The notes under the pieces were generated by a model. It saw only the letters and a list, made by a program, of their open reading frames with translations. It was not told the DNA's origin and ran no database searches. Positions 28,674 through 37,003 of a stretch of DNA of 64,000 nt are shown here, piece by piece. Within the stretch, counting starts at the first letter, position 1; the number at the start of each line of letters is the position of its first letter. The translations under genes were made by a program, and so were the position numbers. This stretch comes from Pseudoflavonifractor capillosus (GTDB taxonomy: Bacteria > Bacillota > Clostridia > Oscillospirales > Oscillospiraceae), in the NCBI RefSeq assembly GCF_016899775.1, contig NZ_JACJJE010000003.1:54859-118858 (forward strand), read 5' to 3'.

Positions 28674-29270
28674 ATGGAATTATCGGAAAAGATCCTGACG
28701 CTCCGCCGGGCACGGGGACTGTCTCAGGAGGCTTTGGCGGAGCAGCTCCAGGTATCCCGGCAGGCCGTCTCCCGTTGGGAGAATGGGACAGCCCTGCCCG
28801 ACGCCTCCAACATCTTACAACTCAGCAAACTCTTCGGGGTGAGCGCGGACTACCTGCTCAACAATGACTGGGAGGAAAACGCGCCGATGCCCGAGACGGA
28901 GCCGCCAGCCCCGAAAAAGTCTCCGATCCCGGAAAAGACAAAGCCCTGCCGCTGGAGCGGGACCCGCATTGCCGGAATCTGTATGGCGGCGATCGGTTTC
29001 TGTACAAACCTGGTCATCTACATTGCCTCCCGGATGGTAGAGGTGGTTGTTCCCTACACCACAGTGGATGCGGACGGAACCAAATGGTATCACTGGGATG
29101 GGGCCGTGAGGGGGCACAGCTACCAGTATTTTATCCAGGAGTATGACCTGGAACTGCTGGCAGGTGTTGGATGGTGCCTGCTGGTTGTGGGCCTGGGCGC
29201 TGTGATCTGGGGCCAAGGTGGGGTACGGGCAATGTTTTGCCGGTGGCAAAGGTGGATAGAAGAGGAATAA
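28674..29270 (+). CDS. XRE regulator with membrane-anchored C-terminus
   Basis: This 198-residue protein has an N-terminal XRE helix-turn-helix (about residues 1-60, with LSQEALAEQLQVSRQAVSRW). A proline-rich linker covers about 65-95, and two membrane helices lie near 100-122 and 158-178, separated by an outside loop with aromatic residues. HTH proteins of this SQEALAEQLxVSRQAVSxWE group with a membrane tail are common in Bacillota and may sense membrane or small-molecule signals. It stands alone with its own promoter and terminator. The target is unknown; the neighbouring fprA promoter across the divergent gap is one candidate. Confidence 0.85.
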   Translation: MELSEKILTLRRARGLSQEALAEQLQVSRQAVSRWENGTALPDASNILQLSKLFGVSADYLLNNDWEENAPMPETEPPAPKKSPIPEKTKPCRWSGTRIAGICMAAIGFCTNLVIYIASRMVEVVVPYTTVDADGTKWYHWDGAVRGHSYQYFIQEYDLELLAGVGWCLLVVGLGAVIWGQGGVRAMFCRWQRWIEEE

Positions 29271-29273
29271 CGT

Positions 29274-29305
29274 AAGGACGGAGGTCCGATTGGGCCTCCG
29301 TCCTT
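29274..29305 (+). terminator. Terminator of the XRE membrane protein gene
   Basis: AAGGACGGAGG (29274-29284) and CCTCCGTCCTT (29295-29305) form an 11-bp stem followed by GTGTTTTT. Confidence 0.85.
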
Positions 29306-29327
29306 GTGTTTTTATGAAGTTTAGAAG

Positions 29328-30275
29328 TTACCGGAAATATACCAGGGGGTCCTCCGGCGCCTCCGCCTTCTCCACCTGGTCGGCGTAGAGGACCACGCCC
29401 TCGCCCTCGTAGACGTTGGCGTGCTCCCACTGGATGGCGGCGTGGACGGTGACCCACTCTCCCTTGCGCAGGGAGCGGGCGCGGTCGTACTTGCACAGAA
29501 ATCCGAAGAACCGGATGTCCTCCACGCAGCAGGTCATGGCGTTGCGGCCGGGGATGAAGGTCCCCTTGGGCAGTTTTAGGCTGGTCATGGCCTGGGCCTT
29601 AAAGGTGATGGTCTTGCCCACATACCGGTCTGGGTGGTCTTGAATGTCCAGGTACCAGATGCCGTAGTCGTCGTCCTCCAGGTCAATGTGATCGGCATCC
29701 AGAGAGTAGGGAAGGATGTCCTCCACCTCCAGCTCCTCGCCCCGCTCGTCCTCAAAGACCACCTCGCACATGCGGTTGGCCGCCCGAATGGAGCGCTTCC
29801 AGCCCGCCAGAGGCATGTCGGGGGTGCAGCGGTTAAAGAGGACCATGTCCGCCTCGGTGACCATGTCGATGATCATGGACTGCATGTTGTTCCGGTACAT
29901 CTCAAAGGTGGTGCCGTCGATCACGTCGATGGCCTGATAGAGCCCCCAGGTCTTGGGAAGCTTCAAATCCCGGAGGATCTGGATGGGCCACATGCCGTTA
30001 TACTCCATCAGCACCCGCTCGGGCTGATAGCGGCGGTCCACCTCTTCCAGAAAGGCGGTGGTGATCTGGTCCTGGGACTCGATGGGCACGACCCGGCAGT
30101 TCTGCTTGGACAGCTTCTCCTGGTCGTACTCCTCCTCGCCGTCCTCGCACATCAGAAGCACGGTGCGCTCTCCGTCGTTGAAGTAGTCCATGCCCAGGGT
30201 GTCGGTGAGCAGGGTGGTCTTGCCGCTGTCCAGAAAGCCGGTGATGAGATAGAGGGGAATGCGGGAATCAGGCAT
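29328..30275 (-). CDS. COG0523/CobW-like GTPase with TIGR03943-type C-terminal domain
   Basis: This 315-residue P-loop GTPase begins with YLITGFLDSGKTTLL (Walker A at about 9-20), then continues with a G3K-type domain up to about residue 190. The invariant CxCC metal motif of the main COG0523 line is not visible; EYNGMWPIQILRD stands in the expected region. The C-terminal part (about 205-315; GKTITFKAQAMTSLKLPKG and CCVEDIRFFGFLCKYD) resembles the YcgQ/TIGR03943 domain found beside YcgR-type permeases linked to zinc homeostasis. It is 15 bases downstream of a second, canonical COG0523 gene. The pair probably handles metal delivery or scarcity. Which metal is an inference. Confidence 0.82.
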   Translation of the reverse strand: MPDSRIPLYLITGFLDSGKTTLLTDTLGMDYFNDGERTVLLMCEDGEEEYDQEKLSKQNCRVVPIESQDQITTAFLEEVDRRYQPERVLMEYNGMWPIQILRDLKLPKTWGLYQAIDVIDGTTFEMYRNNMQSMIIDMVTEADMVLFNRCTPDMPLAGWKRSIRAANRMCEVVFEDERGEELEVEDILPYSLDADHIDLEDDDYGIWYLDIQDHPDRYVGKTITFKAQAMTSLKLPKGTFIPGRNAMTCCVEDIRFFGFLCKYDRARSLRKGEWVTVHAAIQWEHANVYEGEGVVLYADQVEKAEAPEDPLVYFR

Positions 30276-30290
30276 ACTCGTCTCCTCCCA

Positions 30291-31409
30291 TTACGCCAGC
30301 AGGAACAGCTTCTCCAGCTGGTCCTCTTTCAGATCGGAGCCGATGACGCACAGCCGGCCGGTGTAGTCGGCCGCGCCCTCCCGGATCTGGAACTCCTCGG
30401 GCACCAGGTCGAAGTGGAGCCAGGTCTGGCCGTCCTCGCAGGGCACCATGCCCTTGGCCCGGAGGATGTAGCCGTAGTCCTGGCCCATGGCCAGGGAGGA
30501 CAGGATGTCCTGGAGCTCCTCCCGGCTGTACTTGCGGGGGGTCTCCCGGCCCCAGGAGGTGAAAATCTCGTCGGCGTCGTGGCCGTCGTGGTGGTGATGG
30601 TGGTCATGGCCGCAGGCACAGCAGGCGTCGCACTCATCCCCGTGGTCATGGTGATGTTCGTGCTCGTGCTCGTGATGGTGCTCATGCTCCTCGTGGCCGT
30701 GATGATGCTCGTGCTCGTGGTCATGGTCGTGGTGATGATGGTGGTGCTCGTGCTCGTCCTCATCGCTGTGGGTGCGGCCGATCTCCTCCATGAGCTCCTC
30801 GGCCAGGGAGTGGCCGCCCTCCATGGCGGAGACGATCTGGGCCCCGGTGAGCTGGTCCCAGGGGGTGGTGAGGATGGCGGCCTTGGCATTCTTGGCGCGC
30901 AGCAGGTTGACCGCGGCGTTCAGCTTGCCCTCGTCCATGCTCTGGGTACGGGAGAGGAGGATGGCGGAGGCGTGCTCCACCTGGTTGTTGAAGAACTCGC
31001 CGAAGTTCTTCATGTAGATGCGGGCCTTGGTGGCGTCCACCACGGTGACGAAGCTGTGGAGCTGAAGCTCCGAGGACTCCTTTTGCACCCGCTCCACAGC
31101 GGCGATCACGTCGGACAGTTTTCCTACGCCGGAGGGCTCGATGATGATGCGGTCGGGGGAGTAGTCCTCCAGCACCTTCTTCAGGGCGGCGCCGAAGTCG
31201 CCCACCAGGGAGCAGCAGATGCAGCCGGAGTTCATCTCGGTGATCTCCACCCCGGCGTCCTTCAAAAAGCCGCCGTCAATGCCGATCTCGCCGAACTCGT
31301 TCTCGATGAGCACGTTTTTCTGTCCCTGGAAGGCCTCGCTGAGGAGCTTCTTGATGAGGGTGGTCTTGCCGGCTCCCAGGAAGCCGGAGATGATGTCAAT
31401 TTGGGTCAT
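30291..31409 (-). CDS. COG0523 metal-chaperone GTPase with long histidine-rich tail loop
   Basis: This 372-residue G3E-family GTPase has Walker A GFLGAGKTTLIKKLL (about residues 8-22) and the metal-binding motif NSGCICCSL near 60-68 (GCxCC type), both hallmarks of zinc/cobalt/iron metallochaperones such as ZNG1, YeiR and CobW. Between about residues 212 and 275 lies an exceptional run of histidines with aspartate and glutamate, including a CDACCACGHD cluster, followed by the CobW C-terminal domain. The His-rich part can bind several Zn or Ni ions and act as store or sensor. Upstream ATG 31409 starts MTQIDIISGFLG. It precedes the other GTPase in one operon. No Zur box could be assigned. Confidence 0.9.
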   Translation of the reverse strand: MTQIDIISGFLGAGKTTLIKKLLSEAFQGQKNVLIENEFGEIGIDGGFLKDAGVEITEMNSGCICCSLVGDFGAALKKVLEDYSPDRIIIEPSGVGKLSDVIAAVERVQKESSELQLHSFVTVVDATKARIYMKNFGEFFNNQVEHASAILLSRTQSMDEGKLNAAVNLLRAKNAKAAILTTPWDQLTGAQIVSAMEGGHSLAEELMEEIGRTHSDEDEHEHHHHHHDHDHEHEHHHGHEEHEHHHEHEHEHHHDHGDECDACCACGHDHHHHHDGHDADEIFTSWGRETPRKYSREELQDILSSLAMGQDYGYILRAKGMVPCEDGQTWLHFDLVPEEFQIREGAADYTGRLCVIGSDLKEDQLEKLFLLA

Positions 31410-31455
31410 GGTATTGTCATATCCTTTCCAAAGATAAAAATTAAACCAGATTCGG

Positions 31456-31585
31456 GCCTTCCCCCCGCTGGGGGGAAGGTGCCCCCGCAGGGGGTGGATG
31501 AGGGGGAGGGGGTGCGTGGGACCGGCTCACCATCATCCGTCACGACCTTCGTCCGTGTCACCTTCCCCCTGGTAGGGGGAAGGCT
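31456..31585. repeat. Intergenic palindromic repeat element (CCTTCCCCC family)
   Basis: Two similar hairpins, CCTTCCCCCC-GCT-GGGGGGAAGG (31457-31479) and CCTTCCCCCTGGTAGGGGGAAGG (31561-31583), frame a GC-rich core with GCCCCCGCAGGGGG and TGGATGAGGG. From memory, intergenic repeats ending in such CCTTCCCC/GGGGAAGG hairpins are scattered through Oscillospiraceae genomes. It may stabilise or terminate the S41 protease transcript on one side. Confidence 0.7.
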
Positions 31586-31596
31586 TTATTCTATGT

Positions 31597-33477
31597 TCAA
31601 CTCCAAATCAGGTGGGTGGCCTCCATGAGGGCGCACAGCAGGCCCGCGGCGGTCTCCCGGGTGCCGGCGTCGCCGGGCTGCTGATCCCCCACCAGGGCCC
31701 CCAGCTCGTCCAGATTCCGGGCGGAGGTCTGGGCCCAGTCGGAGAACTGGTAGTAGTTTCCCCAGTCTCCGGCGGACAGATTCTCCTGGGCGAGTTCATA
31801 GCCGTCCAGACTGGCCCATGCGGCCACCGAGGAGAGGACGGTGACCATCTCCTCGTATGTAATGGTGTCCTCCGGGCGGAAGGCGGAGCCGTCGCCGGCG
31901 AAAAAGCCCTTGGCGGCCATGGCGTTCACCCCGTCGGCATACCAGGCATCCTCCGCCACATCGGAGAAGTAGTTCTGCTCCGGAACCCGCAGGTCCAGGG
32001 CCGAGGCCACCATGGAGGCAAACTCTGCCCGGGTGATGGTCTCCTCCGGGTGGAAGGTGCCGTCCTCATAGCCGCTCACCAGCCCGTACACCGCCAGGGT
32101 GTTGATGGCGTCGGCGAAAGGGGAGTTTGATACGTCGGAGAACATGCGGCTCTCAAAATCCAGCCCCAGCTCCTCCGCCAGGGCGACAGGGGTTACCTCG
32201 GTCCAGGTGGAACCGCCGCTGCCCCGGTACAGCTTGGCCGAGGGGGGCAGGGCCTCCAGCAGCTCGGTGAAGGCGTCCCGGTTGTCCGCGTGGCGGGCGG
32301 TGCTCTCGTCGATATAGAAGGTGAAGCCAGCCAGCTCCAACTTCAGGGAGCCGTTGGCGATGGAGGGCTCGTTGGAGCGCAGAAGCAGGGCGGCGGCCTC
32401 GGTGTTCCCCTGGGAGATGAGCAGGGTGGGGAGGACCCCAACCGTGTCGTTGGTGGCTCCGTCGGGGGCATAGAAGCGGTAAGTGGTGATTTTCAGGCAG
32501 TCCCCGTCAAAGAGCTCGGCGATGGTGCCGTTGGAGGAGTCCTCATCCAGCACCGTCTGAGCCACACCCTTGCCGTAGGTGCGCTGGCCGATGGAGATGC
32601 CGATGTGGTGGGCACGGACAGCGGCGGCGAACATCTCCGCTCCGCTGGCGCTCCATGGGCTGGTGAGGACCACCACGGGCACATCGGTGAGGTCGGGGGC
32701 GTCAGGCCGGATGGCCCGGTAGTAGGCCAGACCGTCCCGGCCCATCATATAGACCATGACCCCGCTTTCAAACCAGCCCAGAGAGAGGGTCACTGCCGTG
32801 TCGGTGCCTCCGGGGTTGGAGCGCAAGTCCACCACCCAGAGGTTGGCATCGTCCCCCATCTCCTCCAGGGCCTCCCGCACCGTGTCGGAGGTGGAGGCGC
32901 CGAAGCTGTCGCAGGCGATGTAGCCCACATCCCCGTCCACCAGATCATAGGTGACAATGGGGATGGTGACTGCCTTGCGCTCCAGGGTGAAGTCCTTCTC
33001 CTCCCCGGTGCTGTGGAGGCGGATGGTGAGAGTGACGGAGGTACCCACCTCCCCGCGGATCAGGGTGGAGGGGTCCATGCCGGAGGTGAGGGGAACGCCG
33101 TCCACTGCCAGGATGCGGTCCCCGGCGGATAGTCCGGCCTCCTGGGCGGGGGAGTTGTCCAGGATGGAGAGGATCTGGACTCCGTCGTCCACGGCGTTCT
33201 GGATGGACACGCCGATGCCCACCACCGTCTCACCGTCCACCTGGTTCAGGAATGCCTGGTACTCCTCCGCAGACATGTATACAGTGTAGGGATCGTTCAG
33301 AGCCTCCAGAATGGCCTCGGTGGAGTCCAGATTCAAAATCTCCTGGGGAATCTCATCCACATAGTAGGTTTCCAGCAGCATGCGGGTATCCTCCGTCTCC
33401 AGGGCGGAGGCGGGGAGAGCGCACAGGCTGAGGATCAAAGCGGTGGACAGCAGGCCGGGAAGAATGCGATGTTTCAT
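31597..33477 (-). CDS. S41 C-terminal-processing protease with PDZ and SLH domains
   Basis: This exported 626-residue serine protease has a signal peptide (about residues 1-25, ending PASA-LE) and a PDZ domain near 85-155 (GIGVSIQN, DRILAVDGVPL). The S41 catalytic domain follows, with SPWSASGAEM (nucleophile probably Ser278) and Lys303 in YGKGVAQ, 25 residues apart as in CtpA. After a linker domain, two SLH repeats (about 445-545) read FSDVSNSPFADAINTLAVYG and YFSDVAEDAWYADGVNAMAA and would bind the protein to the cell wall. The final ~80 residues are a divergent third repeat. CtpA-like proteases with surface anchors probably process envelope proteins. It follows purA in the same direction with 65 bases between. 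Confidence 0.9.
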   Translation of the reverse strand: MKHRILPGLLSTALILSLCALPASALETEDTRMLLETYYVDEIPQEILNLDSTEAILEALNDPYTVYMSAEEYQAFLNQVDGETVVGIGVSIQNAVDDGVQILSILDNSPAQEAGLSAGDRILAVDGVPLTSGMDPSTLIRGEVGTSVTLTIRLHSTGEEKDFTLERKAVTIPIVTYDLVDGDVGYIACDSFGASTSDTVREALEEMGDDANLWVVDLRSNPGGTDTAVTLSLGWFESGVMVYMMGRDGLAYYRAIRPDAPDLTDVPVVVLTSPWSASGAEMFAAAVRAHHIGISIGQRTYGKGVAQTVLDEDSSNGTIAELFDGDCLKITTYRFYAPDGATNDTVGVLPTLLISQGNTEAAALLLRSNEPSIANGSLKLELAGFTFYIDESTARHADNRDAFTELLEALPPSAKLYRGSGGSTWTEVTPVALAEELGLDFESRMFSDVSNSPFADAINTLAVYGLVSGYEDGTFHPEETITRAEFASMVASALDLRVPEQNYFSDVAEDAWYADGVNAMAAKGFFAGDGSAFRPEDTITYEEMVTVLSSVAAWASLDGYELAQENLSAGDWGNYYQFSDWAQTSARNLDELGALVGDQQPGDAGTRETAAGLLCALMEATHLIWS

Positions 33478-33504
33478 GGAAGTCTCCTTTTTTGGATAAG
33501 CCGC

Positions 33505-33531
33505 GCGCCGGATGCCACAGGCATCCGGCGC
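33505..33531 (-). terminator. Hairpin after purA
   Basis: GCGCCGGATGC (33505-33515) pairs with GCATCCGGCGC (33521-33531). There is no good T run, so it may be an RNA processing or partial termination site between purA and the protease gene. Confidence 0.5.
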
Positions 33532-33542
33532 AGAACGTATGA

Positions 33543-34835
33543 TTACAGCTTCGAGGTGCGGTAGGTCATCTCCTCACGCTTGGGGCCGGAGGAGACCATG
33601 GTGATGGGACATTGGATGTGCTGCTCCAGGAAGTCCACGTAGTCCTTGGCCTGCTGAGGCAGGGCGTCGTAGTCCTTGCAGCCGCGGATGTCGCACTTCC
33701 ACCCGGGGAGGGTGGTAAAGACAGGCTTGGCCCGCATCAGGCGGGGAGTGACGGGGAACTGATCGGTGACCTCCCCGTCGATCTCATAGCCGGTGCACAC
33801 CTTGATCTCGTCCAGATAGCCCAGCACGTCCAGACAGGTGAGGGCCACCTGGGTGGCGCCCTGAACCATGCAGCCGTACTTGGTGGCCACGGCGTCGAAC
33901 CAGCCCACCCGGCGGGGACGTCCGGTGGTGGCGCCGAACTCGCCCTTGTCGCCGCCCCGGCGGCGCAGTTCGTCGCCCTCCGCGCCCAGCAGCTCGCTGA
34001 CGAAGGGCTCGGTGTTGGAGCCCACGGAGGAGGAGTAGGCCTTGGTGACGCAGATCACGTCTTCAATGGCAGTGGGGGGCACCGCCGCGCCCACGCAGCC
34101 GAAGCCGGCCAGGGTGTGGGAGGAGGTGGTCATGGGGAAGATGCCCAGGTCCGGGTCCTTCATGGAGCCCAGCTGGCCCTCCAGCAGGACGGTCTTGCCC
34201 TCCTTCAGGGCCTTGTGGACAAAGCCCACCGCGTCCCCCACATAGGGGCGGATCTCTTCCCGCAGGGCGAGGAGCTGCTCCATGAGCTCGTCCACGCTCA
34301 GGGCGGGCTTGTGGTACAGATGCTCAAAGAGCACGTTCTTGATGGACAGGGCGGCCTCCAGACGCTCCCGCAGCCGGTCCTCATAGAAGAGGTCGCACAC
34401 CTGAATACCGATCTTGGCGTACTTGTCTGAATAGAAGGGGGCGATGCCGCTCTTGGTGGAGCCGAAGGCCTTGCCTCCCAGGCGCTCCTCCTCATAGGTG
34501 TCCTGGAGCACGTGGTAGGGCATGAGAATCTGGGCCCGCTCGGAGATGATCAGGTTGGGGGCGGGCACTCCCTGATCGGTGAGGGAGTGGAGCTCGTCCA
34601 CCAGCTTGCGGATGTCCAGCGCCAGGCCGTTGCCGATGATGTTGGTGACATGGGGGTAAAACACGCCGGAAGGGAGCGTATGCAGGGCGAAGCGGCCCTG
34701 ATCGTTGATGATGGTGTGGCCGGCGTTGGCGCCGCCCTGATAGCGGATGACCACGTCGGAGGTCTCCGCCAGCATATCGGTGATCTTGCCCTTGCCCTCG
34801 TCGCCCCAGTTGGCGCCTACGATCGCTTTTACCAT
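33543..34835 (-). CDS. purA: Adenylosuccinate synthetase
   Basis: This cytoplasmic enzyme joins IMP and aspartate with GTP, committing to AMP synthesis. The 430-residue protein has the standard P-loop-like NWGDEGKGK at about residues 9-17, GGANAGHT near 38-45, and the C-terminal base-recognition segment ending TYRTSKL. Length and all motifs match the family. The gene has its own promoter and a short leader. With guaA in the same window both branches after IMP are represented. Confidence 0.98.
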   Translation of the reverse strand: MVKAIVGANWGDEGKGKITDMLAETSDVVIRYQGGANAGHTIINDQGRFALHTLPSGVFYPHVTNIIGNGLALDIRKLVDELHSLTDQGVPAPNLIISERAQILMPYHVLQDTYEEERLGGKAFGSTKSGIAPFYSDKYAKIGIQVCDLFYEDRLRERLEAALSIKNVLFEHLYHKPALSVDELMEQLLALREEIRPYVGDAVGFVHKALKEGKTVLLEGQLGSMKDPDLGIFPMTTSSHTLAGFGCVGAAVPPTAIEDVICVTKAYSSSVGSNTEPFVSELLGAEGDELRRRGGDKGEFGATTGRPRRVGWFDAVATKYGCMVQGATQVALTCLDVLGYLDEIKVCTGYEIDGEVTDQFPVTPRLMRAKPVFTTLPGWKCDIRGCKDYDALPQQAKDYVDFLEQHIQCPITMVSSGPKREEMTYRTSKL

Positions 34836-34913
34836 AATGTGTTACCTCCGGAGACCGGGATTCGCAACCGCCTGGGCGGATTTGCCTTATCCGGTTTCCA
34901 ACACAGCTCCTTT

Positions 34914-34942
34914 ATTATACTTCCTTTTTTCGTCCCGCGCAA
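34914..34942 (-). promoter_or_regulatory. purA promoter
   Basis: Minus-strand TTGCGC (34937-34942), 17 bases, TATAAT (34914-34919), followed by a leader of about 70 bases to the purA ATG. No purine riboswitch fold was recognised. Confidence 0.7.
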
Positions 34943-35057
34943 CTGTTTTTCTGGAAAGAAACGCGGGGAAAAGAACTTTTTGCGGCGCTTTGCCCCGCCG
35001 TCTCTTTCCGTTTTCTTTCTATGGATGCGGAGCGGCGAAATCCCCCGCAAAAAATGC

Positions 35058-35088
35058 TTGACTTGGAGCGCACTCCAGGGAGTAGCAT
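35058..35088 (+). promoter_or_regulatory. MerR-family-type promoter of the aldo/keto reductase
   Basis: TTGACT (35058-35063) and TAGCAT (35083-35088) are separated by 19 bases, the over-long spacing used by MerR regulators. The spacer holds a clean dyad TGGAG-CGCA-CTCCA (35064-35077). No merR-like gene is seen in the window, so the regulator acts from elsewhere. Confidence 0.8.
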
Positions 35089-35183
35089 AGTACCAGAAAG
35101 CAAGAGAAACCGGAGGGGGAGTATGCCGCCGCCTCCGGGAGGGCGGCGCGTGATGCGCCGTGAGATAGAAAGGGGTAATACCA

Positions 35184-36317
35184 ATGATCTACAAAAAGTT
35201 TCAGGATTTGGAGCTGTCCGCCCTGGGTATGGGCTGCATGCGCCTGCCCGTTATTGACGGGGACGACGCCAAGGTGGACGAGGCGGCTACCTTCCAGATG
35301 GTGGACGAGGCTATGTCCGGCGGGGTGAACTACTACGACACCGCCTGGGGCTATCACAACGGCAACTCTGAGCTGGCGCTGGGCAAGGCCCTGGCCCGGT
35401 ATCCCCGGGAGAAATTCTACATTGCCGACAAGTTCCCCGGCTATGACCTGGCCAACATGCCCAAGGTGAAGGAGATCTTCGAGGAGCAGCTCAAGAAGTG
35501 CCAGGTGGACCACTTCGACTTCTATCTGTTCCACAATGTGTGTGAGATGAACATTGACGCCTACCTGGACCCCAAGTACGGCATCTATGACTATCTGATG
35601 GAGCAGAAGAAAAACGGCCGCATCCGCCACTTGGGCTTCTCCTGCCACGGGGCGATGCCGGTGCTCAAGCGGTTCCTGGAGGCCTACGGCAAGGACATGG
35701 AGTTCTGCCAGCTGCAGCTCAACTACATCGACTGGACCTTCCAGGGCGGCAAGGAGAAGGTGGATCTGCTGAACGAGTACCACATCCCCGTTTGGGTGAT
35801 GGAGCCCCTGCGGGGCGGCCGCCTGGCCCGGCTCAGCGAGGAGGAGGCCGCACCCCTGAAGGCCATGCGCCCCGATGAGACCATCCCTGCCTGGGCCTTC
35901 CGCTTCCTCCAGTCCATCCCCAGCGTGACTGTGGTCCTCTCCGGCATGTCCGACCTGGAGCAGATGAAGGCCAACATCGCCACCTTCCAGACCGAGGCCC
36001 CTCTCAATGAGAAAGAGATGGACGGCCTGATGGAAGTGGCCGGCGGCATGGTGAGCCAGACCGCTCTGCCCTGCACCGCCTGCCACTACTGTGTCAGCCA
36101 CTGCCCCAAGGGGCTGAACATCCCCGAGCTGCTGGCGCTCTATAATGAGCACTCCTTCACCGGCGGCGGCTTCCTGGCCCCCATGGCCCTGTCCGCCATC
36201 CCCCAGGACAAGTGGCCCAGCGCCTGCATCGGCTGCCGCAGCTGCGAGAAGGTCTGCCCCCAGCAGCTGAAAATCTCCGAGGCCATGGCCGACTTTACCG
36301 CCAAGCTCAAGGGATAA
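35184..36317 (+). CDS. Aldo/keto reductase with two C-terminal 4Fe-4S clusters
   Basis: This 377-residue oxidoreductase has an AKR barrel (about residues 1-285) with the catalytic tyrosine of NYYDTAWGYHNGNSE and the YIADKFPG lysine, typical of the family. A ferredoxin-like C-terminus follows with two motifs: CTACHYCVSHCPKGLNIP (about 296-313) and CIGCRSCEKVCPQQLKI (about 350-366). This Fe-S fused group is common in anaerobic Clostridia; its substrate is unknown, and electrons may come from ferredoxin rather than NADPH alone. It is expressed from a MerR-type promoter, suggesting induction by an electrophile or oxidative stress. It starts at ATG 35184 behind AAAGGGG. Confidence 0.93.
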   Translation: MIYKKFQDLELSALGMGCMRLPVIDGDDAKVDEAATFQMVDEAMSGGVNYYDTAWGYHNGNSELALGKALARYPREKFYIADKFPGYDLANMPKVKEIFEEQLKKCQVDHFDFYLFHNVCEMNIDAYLDPKYGIYDYLMEQKKNGRIRHLGFSCHGAMPVLKRFLEAYGKDMEFCQLQLNYIDWTFQGGKEKVDLLNEYHIPVWVMEPLRGGRLARLSEEEAAPLKAMRPDETIPAWAFRFLQSIPSVTVVLSGMSDLEQMKANIATFQTEAPLNEKEMDGLMEVAGGMVSQTALPCTACHYCVSHCPKGLNIPELLALYNEHSFTGGGFLAPMALSAIPQDKWPSACIGCRSCEKVCPQQLKISEAMADFTAKLKG

Positions 36318-36425
36318 CAAGGCGGAGTGCTTCCGCTTTTATATTGCAAACAAATTGTAAGGTAAGCGTTCATGCTTCAAATGCCGGTTTTGTATGGGAA
36401 GATGACATTTGGGTGATTGACCAAG

Positions 36426-36459
36426 GTCCTGCTGCACAATTGAGCAGCAGGACTTTTTT
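36426..36459 (+). terminator. Terminator downstream of the aldo/keto reductase
   Basis: GTCCTGCTG (36426-36434) and CAGCAGGAC (36445-36453) form a stem followed by TTTTTTA; the whole 28 bases are nearly palindromic. It is about 110 bases past the reductase stop. Confidence 0.88.
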
Positions 36460-36629
36460 ATCTCCAAGGCAGATGAAAGGGAGTGTAAGTTTTCATTGGC
36501 CCAGGTTGGGAAGTGGTCCAAACCACATGCATTCGAAAATAGAATGATAATTATTCATAATTAGAAAGCGAATGCAGACATAAAGTTCAGCGTATCTGAT
36601 GAACTTTATCATCGACGGTGAAAAGTGTA

Positions 36630-36658
36630 TTGACGTGAGATTTGTTTCTGAGTATACT
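36630..36658 (+). promoter_or_regulatory. Strong orphan promoter
   Basis: TTGACG (36630-36635), a 17-base spacer, TATACT (36653-36658). Only about 20 bases later comes a hairpin with a T run, so the primary product would be a very short RNA or a leader subject to attenuation. Confidence 0.65.
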
Positions 36659-36673
36659 CACAAACAAGCAACG

Positions 36674-36702
36674 GGGCGGGTCCAATGGGACACGCCCTTT
36701 TT
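36674..36702 (+). terminator. Leader hairpin 1
   Basis: GGGGCGGGTCC (36673-36683) and GGGACACGCCC (36687-36697) pair with one mismatch, followed by TTTTT. Confidence 0.65.
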
Positions 36703-36740
36703 CTGTATTTTTGCGATCAATTGTTCATTGAGCACACAAT

Positions 36741-36780
36741 GGCGTGTGTTTCGCTCAACCAGCGAAACATGCGCCTTTTC
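36741..36780 (+). terminator. Leader hairpin 2
   Basis: GGCGTGTGTTTCGCT (36741-36755) and AGCGAAACATGCGCC (36761-36775) form a long stem, with compensating G-T pairs, around a CAACC loop; a TTTTCTTTTC tail follows. Confidence 0.7.
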
Positions 36781-37003
36781 TTTTCGCGCGGCGGGTTGGA
36801 ACGTGTTTGAGCATTTGGCGCCAACCAGGAGAAGGTAGACTGCGATTCGCCTGATTCAATATATTTTTACCAACCTTTTTATATTGTTTTGGGCGATCGC
36901 TTTCTACATATATGCTTTTGTGCCTCGGTTAATCGGGGTGCAGAGAACATTTTTGCAGGGAGGAGACCGCAAATCGAAAATCACAGTGTTCCGTCTGAAA
37001 GAA

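Noticed and set aside
30600..30780. Histidine-coding repeats as a microsatellite or CRISPR-like array
   Set aside because: The frame is open and fits a metal-binding loop of a COG0523 protein; repeats are irregular and have no spacers.
29634..31628. A 664-codon plus-strand frame opposite the two GTPase genes, rich in Val/Met where the other strand is His-rich
   Set aside because: Complement of histidine codons gives valine and methionine codons; no ribosome binding site and no recognisable domain.
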